Assembly: GCA_900315245.1 (NCBI GenBank)
Contig: OMYJ01000010.1
Span: forward strand, 34,110-98,109
DNA length: 64,000 nucleotides
Source: an uncultured Bacteroidales bacterium
Lineage (GTDB): Bacteria > Bacteroidota > Bacteroidia > Bacteroidales > WCHB1-69
Direction: 5' to 3'
In this document: positions 35,745-45,228 of the stretch, piece after piece
Numbering within the stretch: the first letter of the stretch is position 1
Layout of the letters: every line of letters starts with the position of its first letter
Translations under genes and position numbers: made by a program
Notes under the pieces: generated by a model
Told to the model about the DNA's origin: nothing
The model's database searches: none
The model's input: the letters and a program-made list of their open reading frames with translations, nothing else

Positions 35745-37376
35745 ATGAATTTCATTGAGCAAATTATCGAAGAAGACATCCAGAACCGGAAAAACGATGC
35801 GAAAGTATATACCCGATTCCCACCGGAGCCGAACGGCTATCTGCATATCGGCCATGCCAAGTCCATCTGTCTGAATTTCGGTATCGCTCAGAAATACGGT
35901 GGCAAGACCAATCTGCGTTTTGATGACACCAACCCAGTGAAGGAGGATACCGAATATGTGGATTCCATCCGAGACGACATCAAATGGCTGGGTTTCCAGT
36001 GGGCGGAGGAACATTATGCTTCCGACTATTTCGACCAGCTCTACCTGTGGGCGGAGCAGCTCATCCAGGACGGTCTCGCATACGTTGATGATCAGACGCA
36101 GGAGGAGATCAGCAAGGGTAGGGGAGTGCCCACCGCCCCTGGCGTGGAAAGTCCTTACCGCAACCGTTCCATTGAGGAGAACCTCGACCTCTTCCGTCGC
36201 ATGAAGGCGGGCGAGTTCCCGGATGGCAGCCGCGTGCTCCGCGCCAAAATCGACATGGCGTCGCCCAACATGCACTTCCGCGACCCTATCATGTACCGCA
36301 TCCTGCACGCCGACCATCACCGCACGGGCAGCAAGTGGTGCATCTACCCAATGTACGACTTCGCGCACGGCCAGAGCGACTCCATCGAGGGCATCACGCA
36401 CTCCATCTGCACGTTAGAGTTCGAGGTACACCGTCCGCTCTACGACTGGTTTTGCGAGGCATTGAAGATTCATCACCCGCAGCAAATCGAGTTTGCGCGA
36501 CTCAACCTCAACTACACGATTATGAGCAAGCGCAAGATGCTGCAACTTGTGAAGGAACATCATGTTAACGGTTGGGATGACCCGCGCATGCCTACCATTT
36601 GTGGTCTGCGCCGTCGCGGTTACACTCCTGCGGCTATCCGTAACTTCGCCGAGACCGTCGGTGTGGCCAAGCGTGACAACATCATTGATGTCTCCCTGCT
36701 CGAGTTCTGCGTCCGTGAGGACCTTAACAAGACCGCCATCCGTACGATGGCCGTCCTCGACCCGGTTAAGCTCATCATCGACAACTATCCTGAGGATCAG
36801 GTGGAGATGATGGATGCCGTCAACAATCCTGAGGACGAGGCCGCCGGAACCCGTAAGATTCCGTTCGCCAAGGAGTTGTGGATTGAGCGCGCCGACTTCC
36901 GCGAGAACGCTGACAAGAAGTTCTACCGCCTCTCCATCGACCGCGAGGTGCGTCTGAAATACGCCTACATCATCAAGTGTACGCACATCGTGAAGGACGA
37001 AAACGGCGAGATCACCGAGATCCACTGCACCTATGACCCGCTGACCAAGAGTGGTATGCCCGACAGCAACCGCAAGGTGAAGGCGACGATTCACTGGGTG
37101 CCTGTGAAGCACGCCAAGGCCGCTGAGGTGCGCCTCTTCGACCGTCTCTTCAACGTGCCCGCTCCCGATGATTGCGAAGAAGGCAAAACCTTTATCGACA
37201 ACTTGAATCCCAACTCGCTGGAAATCAAACAGGCTTGGGTGGAAGAAGGACTCACCTACGAGAAGGCTTCCTCCATCAAGCATTTCCAGTTCGAACGCAT
37301 CGGCTACTTCTATTGCGATCCCGACTCGAATGAAGAAAAGCTGGTGTTTAACAAGACCGTTAGTTTGAAACAGTAA
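35745..37376 (+). CDS. glnS: Glutaminyl-tRNA synthetase
   Basis: 543-residue class I aminoacyl-tRNA synthetase charging tRNA-Gln. HIGH motif at residues 34-37 ([10 protein letters not shown]), KMSKS-equivalent MSKRK at 260-264, and the GlnRS/GluRS-type [15 protein letters not shown]. The C-terminal anticodon-binding barrels end with [15 protein letters not shown]. Length is normal for bacterial GlnRS. The ATG at 35745 is 35 bases after the -7 element. Presence of GlnRS means Gln-tRNA is made directly. Confidence 0.97.
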   Translation: MNFIEQIIEEDIQNRKNDAKVYTRFPPEPNGYLHIGHAKSICLNFGIAQKYGGKTNLRFDDTNPVKEDTEYVDSIRDDIKWLGFQWAEEHYASDYFDQLYLWAEQLIQDGLAYVDDQTQEEISKGRGVPTAPGVESPYRNRSIEENLDLFRRMKAGEFPDGSRVLRAKIDMASPNMHFRDPIMYRILHADHHRTGSKWCIYPMYDFAHGQSDSIEGITHSICTLEFEVHRPLYDWFCEALKIHHPQQIEFARLNLNYTIMSKRKMLQLVKEHHVNGWDDPRMPTICGLRRRGYTPAAIRNFAETVGVAKRDNIIDVSLLEFCVREDLNKTAIRTMAVLDPVKLIIDNYPEDQVEMMDAVNNPEDEAAGTRKIPFAKELWIERADFRENADKKFYRLSIDREVRLKYAYIIKCTHIVKDENGEITEIHCTYDPLTKSGMPDSNRKVKATIHWVPVKHAKAAEVRLFDRLFNVPAPDDCEEGKTFIDNLNPNSLEIKQAWVEEGLTYEKASSIKHFQFERIGYFYCDPDSNEEKLVFNKTVSLKQ

Positions 37377-37386
37377 GTTTTAATTT

Positions 37387-37481
37387 ATAATGGATAATTG
37401 ATAATGGATAATTATGAGGGGATTCGAAACGTTTCCCCTCAATTATCAATTATCAATTATCAATTATCAATTATCAATTTA
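37387..37481 (+). repeat. Inverted heptamer arrays around a palindrome
   Basis: Left array: four ATAATKG-type heptamers (37387-37414). Centre: GAGGGGA ... TCCCCTC inverted repeat (37416-37440). Right array: five CAATTAT and one CAATTTA (37440-37481), the inverted complement of the left unit. Together they can fold into one long hairpin. It ends at the ATG of the next gene and may terminate glnS. Confidence 0.9.
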
Positions 37482-37901
37482 ATGAAGAGCCTATTAGATT
37501 ACGATCCTAAGGTACTAGTCGCTTTCCTCAAAAGTCTGGAGGGCGACCGGAAGTTCAGCGATTTCCTGATGAACAACGGGTATCGCGAGTTGGAGGCGTT
37601 GTCGTCGGCGATACACTCCAACGAGGCGGCGTTGCAATGGCTGTTGGAGAACGGATATCCTGAGTTCGCGGTGCTGAGCAATGCCATCGACAACGAGGAC
37701 GCCGCCATCGCGTGGTTAGACAAGTACCATTGCACGTTTTTAGCTACGTTTGCGGCGGCCTGCCGCAAGGAAACGGAAGCCATCAAATGGTTTGCCGACA
37801 ATGATTTGCGGCTCTTTATCCTGATTATCAACGAAATCCATCATATCCTGCTGTATCAGTCGTGGGATGCGAGCGATTTCCATAAGTTCAGGAGGTCGTA
37901 A
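37482..37901 (+). CDS. Hypothetical helical-repeat protein
   Basis: 139 residues, not recognised. It shows three degenerate repeats of about 34 residues, each with two helices: for example RELEALSSAIHSNEAALQWL, then FAVLSNAIDNEDAAIAWLDK, then FATFAAACRKETEAIKWFA without its first residues. This suggests a small helical solenoid for protein binding. No signal peptide or membrane segment, so cytoplasmic. The ATG at 37482 follows a heptamer array; a longer in-frame start at 37398 would translate the repeat itself (QLSIINY twice) and is rejected. It follows glnS with no separate promoter seen. Confidence 0.68.
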   Translation: MKSLLDYDPKVLVAFLKSLEGDRKFSDFLMNNGYRELEALSSAIHSNEAALQWLLENGYPEFAVLSNAIDNEDAAIAWLDKYHCTFLATFAAACRKETEAIKWFADNDLRLFILIINEIHHILLYQSWDASDFHKFRRS

Positions 37902-37951
37902 CGTGACCTTTCTTATAGCTGTTGAAAAGAGGGCCGTACTGTTGTGCGGCT

Positions 37952-39631
37952 CTATTTGTAAAGATCCAAAACCGTGTTTCCGACATTGATGAGGTGGTCG
38001 GCGACACGTTCGGAGTTCTGCGCCAGGGAGAGGTATTCTGCGCCGACAGCGGGGCTGCAGGTGCCGTCGTTCAAACGGCGGATGTGGTTTCGCTCCATCT
38101 CGTCGGTCAGGTCATCGATCTGATCTTCAATGACATTCGCCCGCTTCAGAGCCTCTCTGTCTTTATGGTGGTAAGCATACATCACTTCGTCATAAAGATT
38201 GTTCACGAGTTTTTCCATTTGAAGGATTTCATCGGTGGCCTCTTTTGAGAATCTGGCATCCTGTTCCTTCAGGGAGTCAGCATATTCCACGATGTTTTCA
38301 GCGTAGTCGCCTACACGCTCCAGGTCGCTGACGGTACGAATGGTAGAGGTCAGGTAGGCCTGGTCATAGCTGCTGAAGCTGTTCTCCGAAAGGGCGATGG
38401 AATATCGTAAAAGTTCTTTGTTCAAGAAGTTAAGTGTCTTTTCTACCTGTCTGAATTCTTCAATTTCGGAGTAGTCCATGGTGGTGATGATCTTGATGGA
38501 GCGTCTGAAATTGGTGATGGCCATCTCGGCCATGTTCTCGATTTCGCTTTTGAACTGGCGGAGAGCCACGGCGGGGGTGGAGAGCATGGAGGGGTCGAGG
38601 AATTTGAGACGCGGACGTCCGTCGTTGGGATCATTTTTCTCGGGAACAAGCCTGCATGCGGTGTTCACCAGGAGGTTGGTCATGGGCAATGCCACAAACA
38701 TGGTACACACGTTGAAGAAAGTATGGAACATGGCGAGTTGTACCTGCGGGGTGTTCGGGAACCATCGTTCAAAGAGAGTGCCGAAACTCAAAACACCGGC
38801 AGTCGAGATCCGGAGAATCAAGGCCAGCAGTAAGAATATGAAAACACCCATCACGTTGAATATGAGATGGATGAGTGCTGTCCGTTTGGCGTTCGTGCCG
38901 CTGGTCATACCGGCAATCATGGCTACCACACAGGAACCGATGTTGGAGCCCATGGTCAGATAGATACCTTGGTTGAGACTCACGAGTCCGGTGACGACCA
39001 TCGTGATGGCAATGGAGGTCATCACAGACGATGATTGGATGATGGCGGTGAAAAGGGCACCGATGACGACCAAAAGTATCGGGTTGCTGATGTTGGCGAG
39101 CATGGTTTTGACTTCCGGAAGTGCGGCAAAATCTTCCATAGCCGAGGACATCATACTCAAACCTACGAAAAGCATGCCGAAGCCGGTGAGGATGCCGCCG
39201 GTTTGTTTCCATTTGTCGCGTTTGGCGAAAAGCGAGATGAAGGCGCCGATGCCCGCGAAAGCCGCGAAGATGATGGTGGTGGAGATGCTGTTGCGCCCGA
39301 ACATACCCAGAGCCACTAACTGGGCGGTCACCGTTGTGCCGATGTTGGAACCGTAGATGATGGTGGCAGCCTGTGCGAGGCTCATGATGCCCACGTTCAC
39401 GAAACCGATGACCATCACTGTGACGGCGCCGCTACTCTGGATGGCGGCAGTGCCTGCAAGACCAATACCGACACCTACCCATTTGTTGTCGCCCGTTTTC
39501 GCGAACAGCTGTCTTAATTTCCGGCTGCTTGCAGACTCAAGGTTGTTGCTCATCATCTGGCAGGCCACCAGGAAAACTCCTATGCCCGCCGTCAGTGTCA
39601 GAATTGCAATCAGAATGCTCGTGATATCCAT
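37952..39631 (-). CDS. Na/Pi cotransporter family protein with PhoU-like C-terminus
   Basis: 559 residues. The N-terminal 310 or so form two inverted membrane repeats, each with the QSS motif of sodium-phosphate symporters: AAIQSSGAVTVMVIG and AIIQSSSVMTSIAITM. The C-terminal part is helical and PhoU-like (residues about 340-550, SDLERVGDYAENIVEYAD and SERVADHLINVG). The family exports or imports phosphate with sodium. The ATG at 39631 (MDITSILIAI) starts the first membrane helix and lies after the -7 element at 39690. Monocistronic. Confidence 0.93.
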   Translation of the reverse strand: MDITSILIAILTLTAGIGVFLVACQMMSNNLESASSRKLRQLFAKTGDNKWVGVGIGLAGTAAIQSSGAVTVMVIGFVNVGIMSLAQAATIIYGSNIGTTVTAQLVALGMFGRNSISTTIIFAAFAGIGAFISLFAKRDKWKQTGGILTGFGMLFVGLSMMSSAMEDFAALPEVKTMLANISNPILLVVIGALFTAIIQSSSVMTSIAITMVVTGLVSLNQGIYLTMGSNIGSCVVAMIAGMTSGTNAKRTALIHLIFNVMGVFIFLLLALILRISTAGVLSFGTLFERWFPNTPQVQLAMFHTFFNVCTMFVALPMTNLLVNTACRLVPEKNDPNDGRPRLKFLDPSMLSTPAVALRQFKSEIENMAEMAITNFRRSIKIITTMDYSEIEEFRQVEKTLNFLNKELLRYSIALSENSFSSYDQAYLTSTIRTVSDLERVGDYAENIVEYADSLKEQDARFSKEATDEILQMEKLVNNLYDEVMYAYHHKDREALKRANVIEDQIDDLTDEMERNHIRRLNDGTCSPAVGAEYLSLAQNSERVADHLINVGNTVLDLYK

Positions 39632-39689
39632 TTCGTGATGATATTCTAACTGATTTGAAAAAATATTTCGGCAATTTATAATACGGCTG

Positions 39690-39697
39690 CAAAGATA
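39690..39697 (-). promoter_or_regulatory. -7 element for Na/Pi transporter gene
   Basis: TATCTTTG on the minus strand, 58 bases before the ATG. It decides against a longer frame that would start at 39700, upstream of the promoter. Confidence 0.75.
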
Positions 39698-39737
39698 CAC
39701 ATTTTTTCAAGATACTCGAAAGCTTCTCTGAAAGTTT

Positions 39738-42341
39738 TCAGAATGAAACATTGAGTGTGAAGCGGATGCCGTTCTTGTCCCAGCCTTTAAGTCCTTTGGC
39801 GTAAGAGAGGCGGCGCACGTAGTCAATGCGGAGGATTCCGAGAATGTTTTCAATGCCGGCGGTCAGCTCCATATACGGCACTTTGCCCATTGTGCCGCAT
39901 CCATCAGGGAACAGATACAGTCCTGTGGTGGTCGGTCCCGGGATGTTCTTCGGCGACAGCCTGCCATAGATACCGCTGAAAGAGACCACTTCGCGGAGAT
40001 TCAGTCGGTTCCACAGCGGAATACGGTTGAAAATCAGGCCTTTCAAGTGGTAAGTGGCGTAAAGAGCAACATATTTGTCCATGATGAACTCCATGGGCTT
40101 CATCAAGTTGAAAGTGTTGGGGGTGAGGAACAACGACTGGTTGGCCGGCGGAACATACAGCTTGGTGAAAGGCACCTGGTCCCATACGATACCGGATTGC
40201 AAAGAGGCGTCAATGTATCCAAAAGAAGAAAACCAAAACCTCTTCTCAACGGAAAAATCAGTCTGGTTATAAACAAAACGGCGGTCCATGATTCCGATGG
40301 TGTGTGTGAGGCTGATCACAGGCGCGTTTTTGGAAAGCTTGAAGAGAGCTTTCTCACCCATCTGCTTGTTGTAGGCGCGCTCGCCGGGTGCCCAGCGGAC
40401 AGTTGTACGCCACTCCATAGTGTTAAAGTCCCTGACTTGTGAAACAGAACCGTCACGATTGATACGCCAGTAGGACAACGCGCCTGTTGCCTCGTTGTTC
40501 TCATACTGTAACCATGTGTCCACGCTGAAGCGGCTTTGCCACTCTTTTATGTACCGTATCCTGACACGACGAACATATTGCGCGGCAGGTTCCGAGTGGT
40601 TGGTGTTATAGGACATAAATATATTGTCACGGTCCATATAAGCGTATGTCTGTCCGGGCAACTCCATGTCATAGCTTGCGTTGAACGTCAAAGCATGCCT
40701 TGGCGATTCGTTAAAGTGCCGGTTCTTGGGTTCAAAACTGTGGATCAAGGAAAGGTTGTACTTCAGTCGCAGATCCCGGCAGCCAAAGGCAAGGTATCCA
40801 TTCAAGAACCACCGGTTATGCAGATAGGCGGTGGTCATGCCCCCAAGGCGCAACCTGACGCCCTCCGCCGGGTTGTAGCTGATGATATCGTAAATAGGAC
40901 CGATGTCGAAACGGCTCTGTTTCCGGTCTTTGGCGGTGGCAATATACCCCGAACTGATAATCTCGGCGGTTTTTTCGATTGTCTTGTAGATAGGCAGTCG
41001 GCGAAGCTCCACCCCCAAACTGTCTAGAAAAGACTCTTTTGCAGACAAGGGAACCGGGCGCATTTGTTTCCAGCGTCCGCTTTTGTATTTCTTGACATCT
41101 GGGGAGACGATCTCCTCCACCGGCAGTATGCCTGCAAGTGAATCAGGGATGGTTGCCTCCATGTCGTAATCGTACCACAAGGTGGTCTGCCGGGCATAGA
41201 TCTGCCGTTTCCATTTTTTGAAGATAGAAAATTTGGCGAAAGTCTGTGCGACAGTAGGTTCCCAAAGACCGCTGTCGTTTTTTACAAACTCCTGTGAAAC
41301 GGTGAGTTGGGAGACATAGTTTAGGTTGATGTTGCGCGGGACACTGAGCGTGTATTGCTTCACGGCGTAAGTGCTGTCGTTCACGATATACATGACTCCG
41401 TTGAACCCGAACGCCCTGCTGATCACAGGTGTGAAAGTGAGTTCAATGCAAGAAATTCCATCTATATCGACCGTGTCTGTGATATAGTAATGATAAAAGG
41501 TGGTCGCAATTGAAGGCGACAGTGGGCTGATAAACTTGTTGAGCATTAAGTCAATATCGTTGTTGTAAATATTGACTTCCGAGAATATTTCGTTGAGGGT
41601 GGCATCGAGACCTTCCATACTCAACACTTCGTCAACCCCTTGTATCCGATTGGCCTTGATGTATGTGATATCCTTGCGTGGAGACTGCTGGTGATAGATG
41701 TCCGACAGACTTTCTCTCAACGAAAGGGTTAGCACAGGCACGGTGTCAAACGACAGGGTGTCAATGTATTTTTCCAAAAAGGAGAATTGACGATTGATAC
41801 GACTTTTGTGAAGGTTTATGTCAAATCGGCCGAAGGCGAGGACTAATTTTTCGTAACGACTTGCTTTATAGCGTTTGGTAGATTCAATGCGGTTATCATC
41901 TCTATGTCTGATTACCTGCTTGACTAATTCAACAGCAGGGTTTCCTTTGCGGACATACCGTTGCCGTTTTTTGGACACCACAACCTCTTGCAGAACCTGG
42001 GAGGTGTTGAGAAAGATGTCCCGATGTCGCTCTTTGGGTGAGATAATCAGGGTGTCCGCCTTGTAAAAGGAGTAGCGTATCACAAGCGTGTCGGTGCTGG
42101 TGAAAGGGAGTTCGAAGAAGCCTTGTGTGTCGGAATAGGCTCCCACCGTAGTGTTCAGCCATTGCAGCCTTGCCATATAGACCGTTGTCGTATCTCCATT
42201 TTCTGAAAGGGTATAAACTCTTCCCGAAAGGTGTTGTGCTTTGATTTGACCGGAAAAAACGCAAAACATAATCAGGCATCCCAACAATATGGATGGGAAA
42301 ATACATTGTAATCTCCTGAAAATGTTTTTTATAGAACTCAT
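39738..42341 (-). CDS. DUF5686 family outer-membrane protein with carboxypeptidase-like N-terminal domain
   Basis: 867 residues. Signal peptide (to about residue 36, IKAQ), then a CarboxypepD_reg-like domain (HLSGRVYTLSENGDTT, then GFFELPF). A long DUF5686 region follows, with the conserved opening VRKGNPAVELVKQVIRHRDD and Y-rich strands. A C-terminal beta-barrel ends in FTLNVSF with the terminal Phe expected of outer-membrane proteins. The family is common in Bacteroidota and its function is not established; it is often listed as a surface or transport component. Leftward, followed by the Na/Pi transporter gene, which has its own promoter. Confidence 0.88.
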   Translation of the reverse strand: MSSIKNIFRRLQCIFPSILLGCLIMFCVFSGQIKAQHLSGRVYTLSENGDTTTVYMARLQWLNTTVGAYSDTQGFFELPFTSTDTLVIRYSFYKADTLIISPKERHRDIFLNTSQVLQEVVVSKKRQRYVRKGNPAVELVKQVIRHRDDNRIESTKRYKASRYEKLVLAFGRFDINLHKSRINRQFSFLEKYIDTLSFDTVPVLTLSLRESLSDIYHQQSPRKDITYIKANRIQGVDEVLSMEGLDATLNEIFSEVNIYNNDIDLMLNKFISPLSPSIATTFYHYYITDTVDIDGISCIELTFTPVISRAFGFNGVMYIVNDSTYAVKQYTLSVPRNINLNYVSQLTVSQEFVKNDSGLWEPTVAQTFAKFSIFKKWKRQIYARQTTLWYDYDMEATIPDSLAGILPVEEIVSPDVKKYKSGRWKQMRPVPLSAKESFLDSLGVELRRLPIYKTIEKTAEIISSGYIATAKDRKQSRFDIGPIYDIISYNPAEGVRLRLGGMTTAYLHNRWFLNGYLAFGCRDLRLKYNLSLIHSFEPKNRHFNESPRHALTFNASYDMELPGQTYAYMDRDNIFMSYNTNHSEPAAQYVRRVRIRYIKEWQSRFSVDTWLQYENNEATGALSYWRINRDGSVSQVRDFNTMEWRTTVRWAPGERAYNKQMGEKALFKLSKNAPVISLTHTIGIMDRRFVYNQTDFSVEKRFWFSSFGYIDASLQSGIVWDQVPFTKLYVPPANQSLFLTPNTFNLMKPMEFIMDKYVALYATYHLKGLIFNRIPLWNRLNLREVVSFSGIYGRLSPKNIPGPTTTGLYLFPDGCGTMGKVPYMELTAGIENILGILRIDYVRRLSYAKGLKGWDKNGIRFTLNVSF

Positions 42342-42429
42342 TTAAATAGTCCCAAGTGTCCCCTTTGAGGCATTATTCTTTTACAGACGTATCCAAAATC
42401 ACCATTCACAAATCATGTCACATAAAAAC

Positions 42430-42459
42430 AACGGGCACGCAATCACTGACGTGCCCGTT
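42430..42459 (-). terminator. Intrinsic terminator of the gamma-lyase gene
   Basis: 10-bp perfect stem AACGGGCACG and its complement, 10-base loop. On the minus strand it is followed by GTTTTTATG, so it ends the leftward gamma-lyase gene. It is nearly symmetrical and may work in both directions. Confidence 0.85.
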
Positions 42460-42465
42460 TTGTTT

Positions 42466-42500
42466 AGCCAAAAGCCAAAAGCTAAAAGCTAATAGCCAAA
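42466..42500 (+). repeat. Heptamer tandem repeat AGCCAAA x5
   Basis: Five heptamers (AGCCAAA, AGCCAAA, AGCTAAA, AGCTAAT, AGCCAAA) between the gamma-lyase gene and its terminator palindrome. Confidence 0.9.
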
Positions 42501-42510
42501 ATCCGCCGTC

Positions 42511-43707
42511 TTATTTCGTGGCGTCGATGGCTTGTTTGATCAGTTGGAAGGTGCGCTCCGGATCGTTGTCCAAGCCCATGGAGAAGCGGATGAGGCCTTC
42601 GCTCATACCCATCTCGTGTTGGATGTCTTCGGGAACCTCGGAAGAGGTGGATTTGCCGGAGTTGCTGAACAGGGTCTTGAAATAGCCGAGGCTGACGGCG
42701 AGGTAGCCCACGCCCAGTTCCTGCATCTTCTCCATGATGGCGCTGGCTCTCTCGGCCGTGCCCATGTCGATGGAGATCATGCCGCCGAAGCCGTAACCGT
42801 CGTTCATCATCGATTTGAAGAGTTCGTGGTCAGGATGCTCGGGGAGACCCGGGTAGTTGTATTTGATTCCGGTCTCTTTGAAGCGTTTGGCCAGATACAT
42901 GGCATTCTCGCTGTGCTTTTTCATACGAATGTGCAGGGTGTGCAGGTTCTTCTGGATGCTCGTGGAGCGGAAGGTGTCGAGCACGGGACCCAGCAGCATG
43001 GCGGTGCCGGTATTCACGTCGATCAGGGAGTTGATGTATTCGGCAGAACCGCAGATGGCGCCGGCCACACAGTCGTTCATACCATTCACATACTTGGTCA
43101 TACTGTAAATCACCACGTCTGCGCCCAAACGGTAGGGTGAGAAAATCATCGGGGTGAAAGTGTTGTCAACCAACAGTTTGGCACCTGCAGCGTGCGCGAT
43201 TTTCGACAACTCGGGAACGTTGGCGATGCGCAGCAACGGGTTGTTCATCGTCTCGGTGTAGAGCACCTTGGTGTTCGGACGGATGGCCTTCTTCACGGCA
43301 TCCAGATCCTGCATGTTCACGAAGGTGACATCGACGTTGAACTTCTTGAGGTAGTTGTTCAGGAAGGCGAAGGTGCCGCCGTAAGTGGTCATGCTGGAGA
43401 CGATATGGTCGCCGCTCTTCACTTCGTGCAACAAAGCGACGGTGATGGCGGCCATGCCGGAACCGGTGGTCCAGGCCAGCTCAGTGCCCTCGATGGCAGC
43501 CAATGACTGTGCCAAAGAAAGGGTGCTGGGATTCCAGTGGCGGGAGTAGAGGAAGTAGCCCTCGGTTTCACCATGGAAGGTGTCGGTCATCGTCTTGGCC
43601 TGTTCGAACATGAATGTTGCGCTATCGCAGATAGCCGGATTGACGCCACGGTAAGCGTCTTTTTTGTCCAATCTTTCAAGGTTGGTTGCGGGATCGAATT
43701 TTTCCAT
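42511..43707 (-). CDS. Cys/Met-metabolism PLP enzyme, methionine-gamma-lyase-like
   Basis: 398-residue fold-type I PLP enzyme. The cofactor Lys is Lys205 in YSMTKYVNG, with Asp181 in LLVDNTFTP pairing with the pyridine nitrogen. Other family marks: YSRHWNPST near residue 55, TGSGMAAI (82-89) and LRFSMGLDN-like LIRFSMGLDNDPE at the end. The family includes methionine gamma-lyase, cystathionine gamma-synthase and O-acetylhomoserine sulfhydrylase, and sequence alone does not separate them reliably. A methionine gamma-lyase would suit an amino-acid fermenter, forming methanethiol, ammonia and 2-oxobutyrate. Own promoter and terminator. Confidence 0.85.
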   Translation of the reverse strand: MEKFDPATNLERLDKKDAYRGVNPAICDSATFMFEQAKTMTDTFHGETEGYFLYSRHWNPSTLSLAQSLAAIEGTELAWTTGSGMAAITVALLHEVKSGDHIVSSMTTYGGTFAFLNNYLKKFNVDVTFVNMQDLDAVKKAIRPNTKVLYTETMNNPLLRIANVPELSKIAHAAGAKLLVDNTFTPMIFSPYRLGADVVIYSMTKYVNGMNDCVAGAICGSAEYINSLIDVNTGTAMLLGPVLDTFRSTSIQKNLHTLHIRMKKHSENAMYLAKRFKETGIKYNYPGLPEHPDHELFKSMMNDGYGFGGMISIDMGTAERASAIMEKMQELGVGYLAVSLGYFKTLFSNSGKSTSSEVPEDIQHEMGMSEGLIRFSMGLDNDPERTFQLIKQAIDATK

Positions 43708-43744
43708 TTTTATGTCTTATTTTTGGATGTTAAAATTAATGGGG

Positions 43745-43752
43745 CAAAAATA
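43745..43752 (-). promoter_or_regulatory. -7 element for the gamma-lyase gene
   Basis: TATTTTTG on the minus strand, 37 bases before the ATG. Confidence 0.65.
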
Positions 43753-43777
43753 CATTTTTTATCGGTACTCTGAAAAA

Positions 43778-45184
43778 CTAATTGTATTCCAACTTCCGGA
43801 CCATATATCCCACTTTCCTTTGCGACATGACATTGACGCGGAAGGCGGTGAGCATGAACTGGTTGTCGCCGTACCACGGCTCGAAGCGATCCACAGCGAG
43901 ACGCTGCTTCTTGAACGCGATTTTTGGGAGCGGAAGCGCTGTGGTACGTACGGGGTCTTTCGTTTTGAAGGCGGAGTCAATCAGCATGGAGGTCTGCTCC
44001 TGTGCGTTCTGATAGTAAAGGAGAATGTCGTTGTTTTGTAACGGGAAGATTTTCAGCTTCTTGATGATATGCGAATGAAGGGAAGACTCTTCGTCGTAGG
44101 GGAAAATGACATTAGTCAGAAATACGCCGTTGGTGTCAAAGAAGTGTACGTCGGCGCGCTCGTAGCGGTAACCGTTGAAACGCGGCTCCACATACCAGCC
44201 GTTGAAATAGTTGTAGTATTCGGTATAGTAAAGTTCTGTTATACAAGCTATCCCGTCTTTGTCAACACAGGCCTCGCCTGAAAGGAAATTGACGAAGGTG
44301 TGAGGTGCAATGATCACCGTCTGTTTGTTCTTGACACGATCGGGGAGAGTCGGGTCGGAAATGTCGGAACAGTAGATGGTTTCCGAAGGTATAACCTTGT
44401 GGTTCAGGATGTTGACTGGGTGAAAGTAGAAAATCTCTTCGCCTTGGTAATAGAGCATCAGCACGGAGTGGTTGCGACTGATGGGTAACCATTGCGCTTG
44501 GGTGGCGGGTTCGTTGAGGATGTTGGCGAAGGAGGATTTCCCGTAAAAGTCGGTTTCGAAATACATCGTACGATCGCCGGAGTTGAAACAGATAACGGCT
44601 TTTCCCTGAGCCGTATCAACGGCGGTGGTAAGCACCTGCCCTGGATTCTCCAGTGTGAAAGAGAACGGTATCGGTTCCGCGGCTGATTGCGGCAGAAACC
44701 AGACCTCCATACCGTTGCGGGTATGCACGGTGAAGAAAAAGTTTCCCTGGTAGTGGTGCCATCTTTCCGCCGAAACGATTCCTGGTATTCCGGAAATGAC
44801 GCGCTGTTCCAGCCGCCGGCTTTCGGGGTGGTAGATAAACAGGACTCCTTCTCCTGTCAGACGGGATTTCACGAACTGCTGACAGACAGTCACCAGAGCA
44901 CCGTTCTCGTAAAAACAGCTTGTGGGCAACATGCCGGACGTCAAGGTCAAAGAAGTGTCAAACTGCTTGTTGAACAGCGTGTCGTAATGATTGAAAACCA
45001 GTCGTTTGATCTTTTTTTCCTTTTTTTCGAGCACCAGGCAGAGCCCTTTTTCGTCACAGGGTACGCAGCGCATCTTGGTGACCTTTTTGTCCAAAGCCAT
45101 ATCAAAACCGTTCGGGTTGCTTTGCGCGAGGCCCGAACGGAATAGGATTGTTAGTACTATTATTGTAAGGAGTACTTTCCTCAT
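43778..45184 (-). CDS. Secreted hypothetical protein, possible beta-propeller
   Basis: 468 residues, not assigned to a family. Signal peptide MRKVLLTIIVLTILFRSGLAQ. The mature part is beta-rich with repeated aromatic and Asp-rich strands (HHYQGNFFFTVHTRNGMEVW, then HSVLMLYYQGEEIFYFHP), each about 50 residues apart, which suggests a propeller-like fold. No lipobox, no membrane helix and no T9SS sorting domain were seen. The ATG at 45184 starts the signal peptide. It lies 44 bases downstream of the CoA-transferase gene, with only heptamer repeats between, so the two may be cotranscribed. Confidence 0.72.
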   Translation of the reverse strand: MRKVLLTIIVLTILFRSGLAQSNPNGFDMALDKKVTKMRCVPCDEKGLCLVLEKKEKKIKRLVFNHYDTLFNKQFDTSLTLTSGMLPTSCFYENGALVTVCQQFVKSRLTGEGVLFIYHPESRRLEQRVISGIPGIVSAERWHHYQGNFFFTVHTRNGMEVWFLPQSAAEPIPFSFTLENPGQVLTTAVDTAQGKAVICFNSGDRTMYFETDFYGKSSFANILNEPATQAQWLPISRNHSVLMLYYQGEEIFYFHPVNILNHKVIPSETIYCSDISDPTLPDRVKNKQTVIIAPHTFVNFLSGEACVDKDGIACITELYYTEYYNYFNGWYVEPRFNGYRYERADVHFFDTNGVFLTNVIFPYDEESSLHSHIIKKLKIFPLQNNDILLYYQNAQEQTSMLIDSAFKTKDPVRTTALPLPKIAFKKQRLAVDRFEPWYGDNQFMLTAFRVNVMSQRKVGYMVRKLEYN

Positions 45185-45193
45185 ATTTTCGAT

Positions 45194-45228
45194 TTTAGAC
45201 TTAAGTCTCAAGTCCCAAGTCTCAAGTC
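45194..45228 (+). repeat. Heptamer tandem repeat TCAAGTC
   Basis: Five heptamers (TTTAGAC, TTAAGTC, TCAAGTC, CCAAGTC, TCAAGTC) filling the 44-base gap between the CoA-transferase stop and the next ATG. Confidence 0.88.

Noticed and set aside
37398..37481. N-terminal extension of the hypothetical helical-repeat protein
   Set aside because: The extension is simply the translation of the CAATTAT heptamer array (QLSIINY repeated) and has no protein character.
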